DNA of 64,000 nucleotides from NORP259 sp041398705 (GTDB taxonomy: Bacteria; Planctomycetota; UBA1135; GCA-002686595), in NCBI GenBank assembly GCA_041398705.1, contig JAWKUI010000014.1, forward strand, positions 1 through 64,000, in the 5' to 3' direction. Every line of letters begins with the position of its first letter. Position 1 is the first letter of the stretch. The notes beneath the pieces are model-generated. The model made no database searches and was not told where the DNA came from. It saw only the letters and a list, made by a program, of their open reading frames with translations. Both the position numbers and the translations under genes were made by a program. Positions 1-8,863 of this stretch are shown piece by piece.

Positions 1-333
1 ATCGCAAGCGCCTGGAAGCGACGCGGATCGGTGCCTGTCCGGGCCCAGTGAATTCGCAGACGAGAGCCGGAGCCCTGCGGCTGGATGCCGCGGGGCACCG
101 CAGGCCCGGACGGGAACACAACCCAGGCGTGCGCTCATCGCGTGTGCATCGTACGCCTGTTTCCAATTCGTGCCTTTGGGCGGCAGCGCGACTTCGGAAG
201 CGCTCCAGCGCCCAGAAACCCCGGCCGCGGGTCCCTTGCGGCCGTGCTCGAACCCGGCGGAAGCGCGCGGCGCTTCTGCAATCCCTCCTCCAACCCAAGC
301 GGCCCGCATGGCTGCCCAACCCTGACTTCAACC
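1..333. other. Leading region, no confident gene
   Basis: Frame 1 is open from base 1 to a TGA at 49-51 and could be the last 16 codons of a gene entering from the left, but this is too short to judge. A GC-rich hairpin (arms 74-80 and 98-104, CCTGCGG/CCGCAGG) follows and could end that transcript. The rest, up to the ATG at 334, contains only shadow-like open frames and no motif I recognise. Confidence 0.3.
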
Positions 334-1179
334 ATGTCCGACACCCTCGTTCTCGGCGCCGTCGCCTACGACGCCAAGGTCGTGCCCATCTGGGACGGCT
401 TCCAGCAGTGGTTCGCCCAGCGCGGCTTTGCGTTCGACTACGTGCTCTATTCGAACTACGAACGCCAGGTGGAGCAGCACTTCGCCGGCGCCTTCGATGT
501 GGCTTGGAACTCGCCGCTGGCGTGGATCGAAGCCGAGCGAGTGGCGGCCGCGCGCGGCCAGCAGGTCGAAGCGATCGCCATGCGCGATACCGATTGCGAT
601 CTGACTTCGCTCGTGGTGGTTCGCGCCAGCGATGGGCCGCAGGACCTCGCCGGCCTGCGCGGCAAAACCGTGGGGTTCGGCGCCCAGGACTCGCCCCAAG
701 CGACGCTGATCCCCAAGCTGCACCTAGCCCACGCGGGCCTCGAGCCCGGCCGCGACTTCCAGGTGCGCGAGTTCGACCTGCTCGTGGGCAAACACGGCGA
801 CCACATCGGCGGCGAACGCGACGCGGCGCGGGCTTTGCTCGCCGGCGAAGTCGACGCGGCCTGCATGATCGCGGGCAACCACCTGCTGTTCCAGAAGGAG
901 GGCACCCTGGCCCCGGGCAGCACGCGCGTGCTCGCCACCACGGCGCCCTACGACCACTGCAACTTCACCGTGATCGCCGGGCACGCGCCCGCCAAAATCG
1001 CGCGCTTCCGCGAGCTTTTGCTGTCGATGCGCTACGAGGACGCCGCGACCCGGCCCCTGATGGACATGGAAGGCCTCAAGCAGTGGGTCGACGGGCGCAC
1101 GAGCGGGTACCAGCAGCTTGCCGAGGCTTGCGACCGCTTTGGTTGGTTGCGGCCGTTCCTGGAGCGCATGGGAGCCTGA
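334..1179 (+). CDS. PhnD-type periplasmic-binding-fold protein, apparently cytosolic
   Basis: A 281-residue protein with the two-lobe type-2 binding-protein layout of the PhnD (phosphate/phosphonate ABC transporter substrate-binding) family. Visible features are an opening beta-strand (LGAVAYDAKVVPIW), a DVAWNSPLAW stretch, the GLRGKTVGFG and DSPQATLIPKL segments, and a GEVDAACM motif near residue 175. I start it at the ATG at 334 because residues before that do not resemble the family. That start gives no signal peptide or lipobox, and no ABC permease or ATPase gene lies nearby. It ends 1 bp before the next start codon, so the two genes are probably co-translated. The fold is well supported. 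A role as a metabolite sensor or enzyme rather than a transport protein is inference from the missing export signal and missing transporter partners. Confidence 0.8.
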   Translation: MSDTLVLGAVAYDAKVVPIWDGFQQWFAQRGFAFDYVLYSNYERQVEQHFAGAFDVAWNSPLAWIEAERVAAARGQQVEAIAMRDTDCDLTSLVVVRASDGPQDLAGLRGKTVGFGAQDSPQATLIPKLHLAHAGLEPGRDFQVREFDLLVGKHGDHIGGERDAARALLAGEVDAACMIAGNHLLFQKEGTLAPGSTRVLATTAPYDHCNFTVIAGHAPAKIARFRELLLSMRYEDAATRPLMDMEGLKQWVDGRTSGYQQLAEACDRFGWLRPFLERMGA

Positions 1180-1180
1180 G

Positions 1181-2416
1181 ATGGAAGGCGGGGGCGAAGC
1201 GCGGTTGGATCTGGCGGACCTGGGGTTGGCCCAGGGTGCGGATGTGCTGTTGAAGCATGCGCTCGTGCCCCTGGCGCCGGGGGCGCGGCTGGCGATCTTC
1301 GGCCGCGAGCCGTCCCTCGCCCCGCACCTGGTCGAATGGGCCCGGGCCCGCGGGCACCGGTTCGCGGCGGCCGAAGCCCGCGACGTGCTCGGCGCGCCCG
1401 CTGCGGCTTCGGGCGCGCGGCTGGTGGGCTGGCTCGAACGCGGCACCGCCGCCACCGCGCGCTGGGTGGGGGCCTTGCAAGCCGGCCAGACCGAAAGCGA
1501 CGTGGCCGAGTGCGCGCCGCCCGAGTGGGGCCTCGCCGCCCGCGGCGCCACCGTCGAAGCCGGCGTGCCGCCCTTCTTTTTTCCCCTGCACGACAAGGAC
1601 CTGGTCTGGGCCGACAACCTCGCCCACATGTACCGCCAGGCCGCCGCCGCCCAGTGGAACCCCGAAACCGCGATCCCGTGGCAGCAGGCGGTCGAGGCCC
1701 CGGAAGTGGTCGAAGATGCCCTGGTGCAGGTGCTGACCTACCTGATCGAAAACGAAACCGCCGCCCTGGTGATCCCCGCGCGTTTCGCGAGCCAGGTGCA
1801 CCCGCACTACCGCGAGGCGCAGCAGCTGCTCGCCCTGCAAGCCGCCGACGAAGCGCGCCACATCGAGGTGTTCACCCGCCGCGCATTCGCCTTCCGGCCG
1901 CGCCTGGGCCTGTCGACGGTCGGCGGTCAGGCCTCCCTACGCACCCTGATCGAAGAGCCCGACTTCGAACTCGCGTCGTTGCTCTTGAGCGTGCTGGGGG
2001 AGGGCAGTTTCGTGAACCTCCTGTGGTTCCTGCACAAGTTCGGGCCCGACGCTTGCACGCGCGACATGATGAAACTCGCCGCCCAGGACGAGGCGCGGCA
2101 CGTGGCGTTTGGTGTGGCGCACCTGGCGCGGCATGTGCAAAAGGACCGCAAGCAACTCGATCGCCTGGCGGGGGCGATTCGCCAGCGCCACGCGGTGCTC
2201 GAACACACCGCCGGGCTCAACGAAGAGGTGTTTGAGGGCCTGGTGATCTTGGCGGCCGGCAGCCTCGAGCCCGCGGCCATTGCGCGTGGGCACGCCGAGG
2301 TGCAAACCCTGTCGCAACAGATGAACCAGGGGCGCATCCAGCGGCTCGAGGTGCTTGGTTTTGACCGCAAGGCCGCCGAAGCCCTCAGCGAATTGCATAC
2401 GCGCAACTTCATGTAG
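1181..2416 (+). CDS. TusA-like domain fused to diiron ferritin-like protein
   Basis: A 411-residue protein in two parts. Residues about 7-65 follow the TusA/SirA sulfurtransferase pattern (LDLADLGL, a LAPGARLAIF strand, then LVEWARARGH), but the Cys-Pro that carries sulfur in TusA is absent. Residues about 140-410 form a helical ferritin-like domain with a full set of candidate diiron ligands: Glu190/Glu192 (ENE), Glu224 and His227 (first DEARH), Glu274 (LGEGS), and Glu304 and His307 (second DEARH). Paired E-x2-H motifs of this kind bind two irons in ribonucleotide reductase R2-like and AurF-like oxygenases. The start is the ATG 1 bp after the PhnD-like stop. An oxidase or oxygenase acting on the ligand of the PhnD-like partner is a reasonable guess, but the substrate cannot be read from sequence. 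Confidence 0.8.
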   Translation: MEGGGEARLDLADLGLAQGADVLLKHALVPLAPGARLAIFGREPSLAPHLVEWARARGHRFAAAEARDVLGAPAAASGARLVGWLERGTAATARWVGALQAGQTESDVAECAPPEWGLAARGATVEAGVPPFFFPLHDKDLVWADNLAHMYRQAAAAQWNPETAIPWQQAVEAPEVVEDALVQVLTYLIENETAALVIPARFASQVHPHYREAQQLLALQAADEARHIEVFTRRAFAFRPRLGLSTVGGQASLRTLIEEPDFELASLLLSVLGEGSFVNLLWFLHKFGPDACTRDMMKLAAQDEARHVAFGVAHLARHVQKDRKQLDRLAGAIRQRHAVLEHTAGLNEEVFEGLVILAAGSLEPAAIARGHAEVQTLSQQMNQGRIQRLEVLGFDRKAAEALSELHTRNFM

Positions 2417-2738
2417 GACCGGGCTCTACCCCGGCGCACTCTGCCGCGCGCGTGAGGCCTTGGCGTAGCGAAATTACTCAGGCGGGTGCGCTTGCCGGGT
2501 CCGCATGAATTCTTGGGCCCCAGCGCACCGCTGGCTTTGGCGCCAAACAAGAAGTTATGACTAGCGCCGCGCAATCCCCTTCAGTTTTTTGAAACCAATG
2601 TTCCCTGTGGTTTGGATTCCAGACCGTGGGGCAGGACGAATTCTCGAAGGTGTTCGACCTTGCGGGATCCGGCGATCGCCCTACGATCGAATCAAGTGCG
2701 GTACCACTGCCTTGGCTCCGCGCATCACACTTTCAATC
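2417..2738. other. Intergenic region at left edge of accessory island
   Basis: No gene is evident. A short hairpin (CCAGCG at 2520-2525, CGCTGG at 2529-2534) lies downstream of the diiron gene and may contribute to termination, though there is no T-run next to it. A frame open from a TTG at 2589 runs into the next gene, but its first 50 codons look non-coding, so I treat them as leader sequence. Confidence 0.3.
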
Positions 2739-3404
2739 ATGGAATCTGCCGGCTTTTTCGACGAACGTCCGCCATGGGACCGCGAGGACCACGGTCTCGA
2801 TGACGAAACGAGGCAAGACTGTCTCGAGATGCTTCGTCGCTGCGCACTCAAACCTGCGCGAGAATGGCTGCTGCGCACTAGCCGCAGCACGATCCTCGCG
2901 GAGGCCTTCCTCATGGACGCCAACATCTTGGCTGCGCGTTCTGCTGCGCAGCTCGTAGTCGGCGTCACCATGGTGGGATCACACCACTGGCTCTACGGAG
3001 TTCCCGTTCCCAAACACATGGGGGATTCAGAGGGTCAAGCCTGGGTCGTCGCGCGCGTTAGCGAAGCCCTGCGCGACCTCATCACCGAGGACCGCTGGGC
3101 GGTGCACTGCGGCACGCCTCAATCTGACCCCCTCGAGCCCCGCCACCTCTACCTGTGCGACTGGCTCGGCATCGGCCCCGACTACGTCTCCCGCGCCGCC
3201 CTCCAGTTCAACAACCTCGGAGTCGTCGAACGCAAAAGCTTCTTCCACGTCTTCGTCAAACGCTCGGACCTCAGCCAAGTCCAAGATCCACGCCTCGGCA
3301 CCCCCGAACAGATCAAGGAACACGCCACCCGCGCCGTCCGTTCCATGGTCGACCCCATCCCGCCCAACCTCGAAGGCCTCTACGGAGCGCCCGGCTTGCT
3401 ATGA
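2739..3404 (+). CDS. Hypothetical protein
   Basis: A 221-residue protein I do not recognise. It is acidic at the N-terminus (FFDERPPWDREDHGLDDE), has a mixed centre, and has a C-terminal half with normal high-GC codon use for this genome. No signal peptide or membrane segment is visible. I chose the ATG at 2739; upstream starts at 2589 and 2598 are possible but add non-coding-looking residues. The stop overlaps the next start in ATGA at 3401-3404, so the two are probably translationally coupled. The segment HLYLCDWLGIGPDY followed by a basic helix slightly resembles a DNA-binding or replication-type fold, but not enough for a call. Confidence 0.6.
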   Translation: MESAGFFDERPPWDREDHGLDDETRQDCLEMLRRCALKPAREWLLRTSRSTILAEAFLMDANILAARSAAQLVVGVTMVGSHHWLYGVPVPKHMGDSEGQAWVVARVSEALRDLITEDRWAVHCGTPQSDPLEPRHLYLCDWLGIGPDYVSRAALQFNNLGVVERKSFFHVFVKRSDLSQVQDPRLGTPEQIKEHATRAVRSMVDPIPPNLEGLYGAPGLL

Positions 3405-3744
3405 CAAGCACCTACGAACCGAGCGGAGACATGCTGGACGTCCTCGACTCCGTCCGCAAACACCCCCGCGCCCACCTCTTCGGCCTCCCCGCCACCCTAG
3501 GCCCCCTCCCCGTCGACCAAACCCCCCTCACCGGCGGCGAACCCTTCTTCACCTCCGCCGAACGCAAACTGATCGCGCGCATCGGGAGGAGTTGGATGAG
3601 TTTTCTATCACTCTGGCATTTTCTGCGCTGTACGAAGATCGTCACATGCGAGACGCAATTTCTGGATCAGCGTGGGCATGTGGAAAGCGCGTCGCTATCT
3701 GGAGGGATACCAGCCATAATGCAACTGAGCGTTGCTGTCCGTAG
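3401..3744 (+). pseudogene. Frameshifted hypothetical gene
   Basis: The frame starting at ATG 3401, coupled to the previous gene by ATGA, reads well for about 60 codons, up to AERKLIAR near 3580. It then becomes nonsense and stops at 3796. Moving to the frame that starts at 3583 restores a protein-like sequence (REELDEFSITLAFSALYEDR) that runs to a TAG at 3742-3744. One missing base near 3581, for example a lost C giving ARHREELDEF, would join the two into one protein of about 114 residues. Base composition drops sharply across this point, so a recombination junction is also possible. I do not recognise the family. Confidence 0.5.
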
Positions 3745-3755
3745 AATGGGAGATA

Positions 3756-4280
3756 ATGGAGCTACCGAGTGGGCATCGAGCAAGGGCTGCATTTAGCCAG
3801 TGCCAAAGGATGCTGCCCCGACATTCCAACACCCTCATGTTGGCCCTGGCTGACTTTAGCGGGCACCAGAGGCATGCATGCTTATCAAAGTGTTTGCTGG
3901 TGCTGAACTCGCCGTCGGCTACTCCAACAATTCGAGCACACGGAGCAACAAATGCTGCGATGGCCGCGTGGAACTCTGGCGATGTGGCTTTGGCGCATCG
4001 GCTCTACAAGCAGGCCCTTGAAATTGACTCCGAGCTTGTCGATTTGCACATCTACTGTCTAGTCACCGCGGTGTGTCTAGGCGATTGGGCCAGTGCTCGC
4101 CTGCATGCAGATCAGCTATCAGAATCAAGCGAAGGTGAGAACCTTGCGATGATACATTCAGCCAGCCAGGCGATCGTGCTCGCCGTATCGCTGGACTTAA
4201 CGGACAAGGTAAAGCGGTTCATATCCAGGAATCCAGGAGCTGGGTCATTACTCCGGTTGCTTAGTAGGGAGGCGGCTTGA
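3756..4280 (+). CDS. Small TPR-like protein
   Basis: A 174-residue protein whose second half shows one or two tetratricopeptide-like helical hairpins (NAAMAAWNSGDVALAHRLYK, then ALEIDSELVDLH and GDWASARLHADQLSES). The first 60 residues are compositionally odd and may not all be translated; starts at TTG 3732 or later ATGs are alternatives. GC content is clearly lower than in the flanking chromosome. The gene ends 1 bp before the next small exported protein, so it probably belongs to a short operon with the two following genes. TPRs mediate protein-protein contacts, and nothing indicates the partner. Confidence 0.5.
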   Translation: MELPSGHRARAAFSQCQRMLPRHSNTLMLALADFSGHQRHACLSKCLLVLNSPSATPTIRAHGATNAAMAAWNSGDVALAHRLYKQALEIDSELVDLHIYCLVTAVCLGDWASARLHADQLSESSEGENLAMIHSASQAIVLAVSLDLTDKVKRFISRNPGAGSLLRLLSREAA

Positions 4281-4281
4281 G

Positions 4282-4473
4282 ATGCGTGCACGCGCCGTGG
4301 GAGCCCTTGGGATTCTACTCGTGCTGGTTGGAGCGGTGCCCTGTGCGGCATACCACTCCCAGGGAAATCCCCCAATCACTGACGTGGGTCGACAACCGCC
4401 TCGCGTGGTCAAGCAGGTGAAGAAAGTCCGGACTCCGATTGAGAGCCCTGTCCCGGGACCCCATGTTCCCTAG
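4282..4473 (+). CDS. Small exported protein, 63 residues
   Basis: A short open frame with a convincing signal peptide: basic start (MRAR), a hydrophobic run (GALGILLVLVGAVPC) and a small-residue cleavage site around AAYH at residues 22-25. The mature part is only about 40 residues, rich in proline, valine and lysine, with no domain I recognise. It sits 1 bp after the TPR-like gene and ends just before the next gene's start. Coding status rests on the signal peptide and tight spacing; it could instead be a degenerate fragment. Confidence 0.45.
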   Translation: MRARAVGALGILLVLVGAVPCAAYHSQGNPPITDVGRQPPRVVKQVKKVRTPIESPVPGPHVP

Positions 4474-4486
4474 TTGTGAGAGAGGA

Positions 4487-7096
4487 ATGCGATTCGTAGC
4501 CTTTCTACTTGCTGTGGTATTGGCCGCTTGCGTTTTAGTTAGTCGAAGTTGCCATGGATCAGAGGATGGCCATTTGCCTCGCGGGAAGACAGCCCACGTC
4601 GAAGCTCCAAGCAGCACTGAACCCGCACTAGTTGGTTCTAGTGGATTTGCAGAGCGTGCTATTCCGGCAGGAAGGGGAATGAACCCAAAGGACGATGCCC
4701 AAGAGGCTAGATCCAAAGCAGAACTAGACTCTCAGTATGAAAGCAGGGTGACTGCCAGCTTCAAGATTGTTGGTAGAGTGACAAGCACTACAGGGAGTTC
4801 ATTACGGGAAGGGGCCCGTATCGAGGTCGAACGTGTCAGCGGCTTGGTTGCGGTTGTCGCAACTGCCAACGTCGATAAAAAAGCCGCCTATGCTGTAGTA
4901 GTGCCAGCAGAAATAGGATGTACCTACTCAGTGAATCTGGTTGTAGATTCCGGGTGGGCTAAACCAAGTTTCGTGTACAACCCTGCGGTTGGGAGCGTTT
5001 TGGAGGTTAACCTAGACTATCTTGAAGGTCAAGGTGCGTGGTTCCAAGTGGTTGGATTGGATGGTGAAGGGGTTCCCGGGGCGCGAGTACTCGGCACCAC
5101 AGAAAGCAGCTTTGGGCGCAGTGCCCTGATAGGGGAGAGTGGTGAAGGTGGATTCGTCAGGATAATCGGTGTGCCAGAATCTAAGGCATCTGTGTGGGCG
5201 CAAAGTGGGAAAGAGATGTCAAGCGTGGTCGCCGTGAAGTTTCCTTCAGAAGAGATCACAACCCAACTAGTGCTACAGCCGGCAGGGAACCTTCGAGTTG
5301 CTATTGAATCCGAACAGAGAACCGCTTCACTTGTAACCATTTCCTCGGAAGAAGGCCTGCAAATCAAAGAGATGTTGCCCGCGGAAACGGGAGCGGTTCC
5401 TCAGTGGCATGAGTTCACTTTGCCTGTTGGGAACTACCTTGTTCTAGCTAACGGGTCCGATGGGACAGTATCAAAAGTGCACGCGGTAGAGATTGAATCT
5501 GGTAGTCACCACGAAGTCCAACTGAAGCTCATGAATGGAGTTTTACTCCATGGAGCGGTTTTCAACGGTTTAGGATTACCCGTGTCTGGTGCCGTGGTGG
5601 GTCTTGCTCGGCGTTTAGCAACCTTACCGTTGGCGAGAACGGGTCCAGATGGGGAATTTGCTTTTCCTATCGGGCCGCTTGGGGCTGATGAGCAAGTAGT
5701 GGTCACCGTATCCCATGACGAGTTTTCATCAAGGGCTTTTTCCGTAGATAGAGCGAGGATCAGCGAGCCCCAGGAGATTGTGCTTAGTGCTCGGACGAAG
5801 ATTGCCGTTCGGATACCAAGGGTTGACGAGCTGCAGAAATGGACTGTAGACCTGGAGGCTACCCTTGGACGTGACTCGAGATGGATCGCCGAGCCTCAAG
5901 AGAGTTTCGAGATCGAAGATGTGTCCTTAGGTCCATACCACCTGTTTCTGCACTACGGCGAATATCAATACTGGTCTATTGGGGGGATTGCTGTTGAAGG
6001 CCACAGGGAAGAGTGCGTGATGCAAATGATTGGGGATTGCGAGCTTCATGTATCCTGCGTTGAGGGGCAGCAGCCTCCTGCCGGGGCATATGTTGAGGTT
6101 TCTTGTGATTCTTTTCCGAGAATGAGGTGTATCAGTGACTTAGATAGCGCCGGGCGGGGGATTTTGTCGGGGTTGGCGAGTGGTGAGTACAATGTCGCCT
6201 TGATGGATGAATCTGGTGTCTGTTTGGACTTGCTCAAGCTCGTACTGGCTCCTAAGGACGTGATATCCGCTACGTTTCAGGAGCGAGGGGGAGGCGCGTA
6301 CGCCAAAGTGCTTGGTCCGCGGGGGGAAGCAGTAAAGTACGCTAGTGTATACCAGATGCCGGATGGAGCCGGTGTTCATCAGACATCTCGCACTGACGAA
6401 TTTGGCATGGTGCGAGTATTTGGTGACAATAGTAGAGACGTTCGTTTTTATCTAAAGCACCCTGAGTTTGGCGTACTTTGGGGGGCCTTATTGAAGGCTG
6501 CGGATCTAAGTGGCAGTTCCAAGGACGAGCCTCGGGTGATAGAGATGCATGAACAATACGAGTTGGCACTCGATGTTGTTGATAGGGTCGGCCCTGTAAG
6601 GGGAATAGAGGCAAGGCTGCTCGGTGTTGGATTGGTAATGGAAGTTTGTCCCCGTGTGCAGTCGGATGAGTTTGGCAGGGCTGTGTTCCGAGGAATCAGT
6701 CGAGGATTGTTCAAGGTGTTGATTGACGATCCTCGGTACTGGCCTTTTAGAGCCGAGGTGGATGTAGAGCCGCAAATGGAACTTACTCAAGTTGTCCTGG
6801 ATAGGAGGGTCAGTGGGCTTGTTGAAGTTCAGGCAGCGAATCAACTTCCCTTGACGAAGTTTGAAATGCGCCTAGTTTCTAAGAAATACGGCCAGAATGT
6901 CGAGTACTGGAAGGGGCTTGGTTTGATAGACATTGATGTTAGACCTCTTGGTGCTGCGCGCTCTGCTGTCTCTTTGAGGGGGATTCCCGAAGGGGAATAC
7001 ACGGTGACCGTAACGGCTCCGGATGGGGAGGTGCGGGAGTTTGGGGTCGAATTCCGGGCGGGGGAGGAGAATTCGCGGGTGGTTGTGTGGGAGTGA
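4487..7096 (+). CDS. Large exported protein with carboxypeptidase-regulatory-like repeats
   Basis: An 869-residue protein. I start it at the ATG at 4487, which gives an N-terminal export signal (MRFVAFLLAVVLAACVLVS, possibly a lipobox at LAAC); a purine-rich run immediately precedes it. The rest is a chain of beta-sandwich units of the CarboxypepD_reg/SdrD-B type, each showing G-x-V-x-(D/N)-x-x-G-x-P-V-x-G-A followed by T-x-x-x-G-x-F. Examples are GAVFNGLGLPVSGAVVGLAR then GPDGEFAFPIGP, and GEGVPGARVLGT. Such repeats usually act as structural or adhesive modules outside the cytoplasm. No catalytic domain is visible. Its GC and codon use are much lower than in the flanking genes, which suggests acquisition by transfer. 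Confidence 0.7.
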   Translation: MRFVAFLLAVVLAACVLVSRSCHGSEDGHLPRGKTAHVEAPSSTEPALVGSSGFAERAIPAGRGMNPKDDAQEARSKAELDSQYESRVTASFKIVGRVTSTTGSSLREGARIEVERVSGLVAVVATANVDKKAAYAVVVPAEIGCTYSVNLVVDSGWAKPSFVYNPAVGSVLEVNLDYLEGQGAWFQVVGLDGEGVPGARVLGTTESSFGRSALIGESGEGGFVRIIGVPESKASVWAQSGKEMSSVVAVKFPSEEITTQLVLQPAGNLRVAIESEQRTASLVTISSEEGLQIKEMLPAETGAVPQWHEFTLPVGNYLVLANGSDGTVSKVHAVEIESGSHHEVQLKLMNGVLLHGAVFNGLGLPVSGAVVGLARRLATLPLARTGPDGEFAFPIGPLGADEQVVVTVSHDEFSSRAFSVDRARISEPQEIVLSARTKIAVRIPRVDELQKWTVDLEATLGRDSRWIAEPQESFEIEDVSLGPYHLFLHYGEYQYWSIGGIAVEGHREECVMQMIGDCELHVSCVEGQQPPAGAYVEVSCDSFPRMRCISDLDSAGRGILSGLASGEYNVALMDESGVCLDLLKLVLAPKDVISATFQERGGGAYAKVLGPRGEAVKYASVYQMPDGAGVHQTSRTDEFGMVRVFGDNSRDVRFYLKHPEFGVLWGALLKAADLSGSSKDEPRVIEMHEQYELALDVVDRVGPVRGIEARLLGVGLVMEVCPRVQSDEFGRAVFRGISRGLFKVLIDDPRYWPFRAEVDVEPQMELTQVVLDRRVSGLVEVQAANQLPLTKFEMRLVSKKYGQNVEYWKGLGLIDIDVRPLGAARSAVSLRGIPEGEYTVTVTAPDGEVREFGVEFRAGEENSRVVVWE

Positions 7097-7140
7097 AGGA
7101 TGTGGGCGCGGGAATGGTCCGTGGGCGCTAGACTCGGGGG

Positions 7141-8627
7141 ATGAAATGCGAGCGGATGGGTTGGATTGGGGTTGTGACTCTGCTGGGTGGCTGCGCGGTT
7201 GGGAAGGGTTCTTTGGCCGAGGATAGGCTCGCAAGGGGAGGGCGGGAGTTCGGTCTGAAGCCGAATGTGGTGGTGTTGTTTGCGGATGATTTGGGGTGGG
7301 GATTTGTCGTGTTACGAAAGCCAGGTGTGCCGGACGCCGCGGTTGGATCGGATGGCGGGGGAGGGGTTGCGGTTGACTTCGTTTTGATGTGGGGTCGCCG
7401 GCTTGTTCGCCGAGTCGGGCGGCGTTGATGACGGGGTGTTATCCGCAGCGGGTGGGCATTCCGGAGGTGCTGGGGCCGGGGAGTCGGCGGGGGATCGATG
7501 CGGGGGAGGTGACGTTGGCGGAGATGTTGATGGGGCGCGGGTATGCGACCGGGATTGTGGGCAAGTGGCACTTGGGGGATCGGGAGGAACATTTGCCGAT
7601 GCGGCATGGCTTTGATTCGTGGACGGGGTTGCCGTACTCGAACGATATGTGGCCGTGGCACTATGGGGATCCCGAGCGGGGGGTGATTGGCAATCCGAAT
7701 TGGCCGGACTTGCCGCTGTATGATCACGAGCAGGTGGTCGAGGTGAATCCGAAGCAGGATTCGCTGACGCCCTTGTATACGCGGCGGGCGTTGGAGTTCT
7801 TGGAGGGGCACAGGGCGGAGCCCTTCTTCTTGTATCTGGCGTACAGCCATCCGCACATTCCGATTGCGGCGAGTGGAGATTGGAAGGGCAGCACGGGGCG
7901 CGGTTTGTATGCCGATATGATCGCGGAGATCGACGATTCGGTGGGGCAGGTGCTCGACAAGCTGGTGGAGCTGGGCATCGAGGACAATACCTGGGTGGTG
8001 TTCACTAGCGACAATGGGCCTTGGACGATGTTCGGCGATCACGCGGGTAGCGCGGGGCCTTGGCGGGGGGATAAGGGCACTTGTTTTGAAGGCGGATTCC
8101 GGCTGCCTTGCATCGTTTGGGCGCCCGGGCGGGTCGCGGCGGGGCGTACGAGCGCCCATGTGACCACGGCGATGGACGTGTTGCCGACGATTGCGGCGCT
8201 GACGGGCAGCGAGTTGCCGGGGCAGACGATCGATGGGCGCGATATGTCGGCCCTGTGGACCGGGGTGGGCACGCCGCCGGAGCATGAGGCGGTGTACTTC
8301 TACTATCCGGGCGAATTGCACGCGGTGCGCAGTGGGCGTTGGAAGCTGCATGCGCCGCACCACTATCGGTCGGTCGAGGAGGCGGGTTCGGGCGGGTTGC
8401 CGGGCAAGTATGGGCGGCGGCCGGTGCCGCTGAGTCTGTTTGACCTGGAGGCGGATCCGGGGGAGAGCCACAACGTGGCGGATCAGTATCCGGAGGTGGT
8501 GGCGCGGCTGGAGGTTTTGCTCGAGCGGGCGCGGGCGGAGCTTGGGGATACGTTGACCCAGCGGGTGGGCAGCGGGGTGCGGGAGCCGGTGTTGTTGCCG
8601 AAGGTGGAGAAGGAAGCGGGGAAGTGA
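7141..8627 (+). pseudogene. Formylglycine sulfatase broken by two frameshifts
   Basis: An exported arylsulfatase-type enzyme. The first frame (ATG 7141) gives a signal peptide and the metal-binding strand PNVVVLFADDLGWG, then loses sense near 7300. Restoring one base there gives DLSCY followed by TPRLDRMAGEGLRLTSF, which hits a stop near 7388. Removing one base there leads into GSPACSPSRAALMTGCYPQR, the formylglycine signature C-x-P-S-R at 7404-7418. The rest is intact: GKWHLG, TSDNGP, and a C-terminal LFDLEADPGESHN. The long downstream frame opens at a GTG at 7389 but would lack the first metal ligands. Two compensating single-base changes mean either a young pseudogene or two assembly indels. 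An intact copy would desulfate sugars or sulfate esters outside the cytoplasm. Confidence 0.85.
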
Positions 8628-8863
8628 GGGACGGCGGAGCGGGCGGCTTGGATGATTGGGTTCCAGATTGCGAAGGCGTGCGGGGTGAGGGGCGCTGCTG
8701 GCTGAGACGGGATCGCGTTGGGCGGGTCGCCGTGGAACCGAGCATTGCATGCAATTGGGGGCCCGGGACCCATGGGGCTCTGAAGCCTGTGGATTGGGTG
8801 AATTCGCGGGGGGGATTGGATAGGATGGAGCCGTTCCCGTTTCGCTTCCCTTAGGTATTGCCC

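Noticed and set aside
334..1179. Phosphonate transport operon (phnCDE)
   Set aside because: Only a PhnD-like protein is present, without signal peptide, permease or ATPase; the neighbour is a diiron protein.
7141..8627. Programmed ribosomal frameshift in the sulfatase gene
   Set aside because: Two opposite shifts would be needed within 90 bases and no slippery heptamer with downstream structure is evident. Mutation or assembly error is simpler.
8735..8765. Short palindrome ATTGCATGCAAT near 8742 as an operator
   Set aside because: It is isolated and small, about 110 bases from the lipoprotein start, with no second element, so there is too little support.
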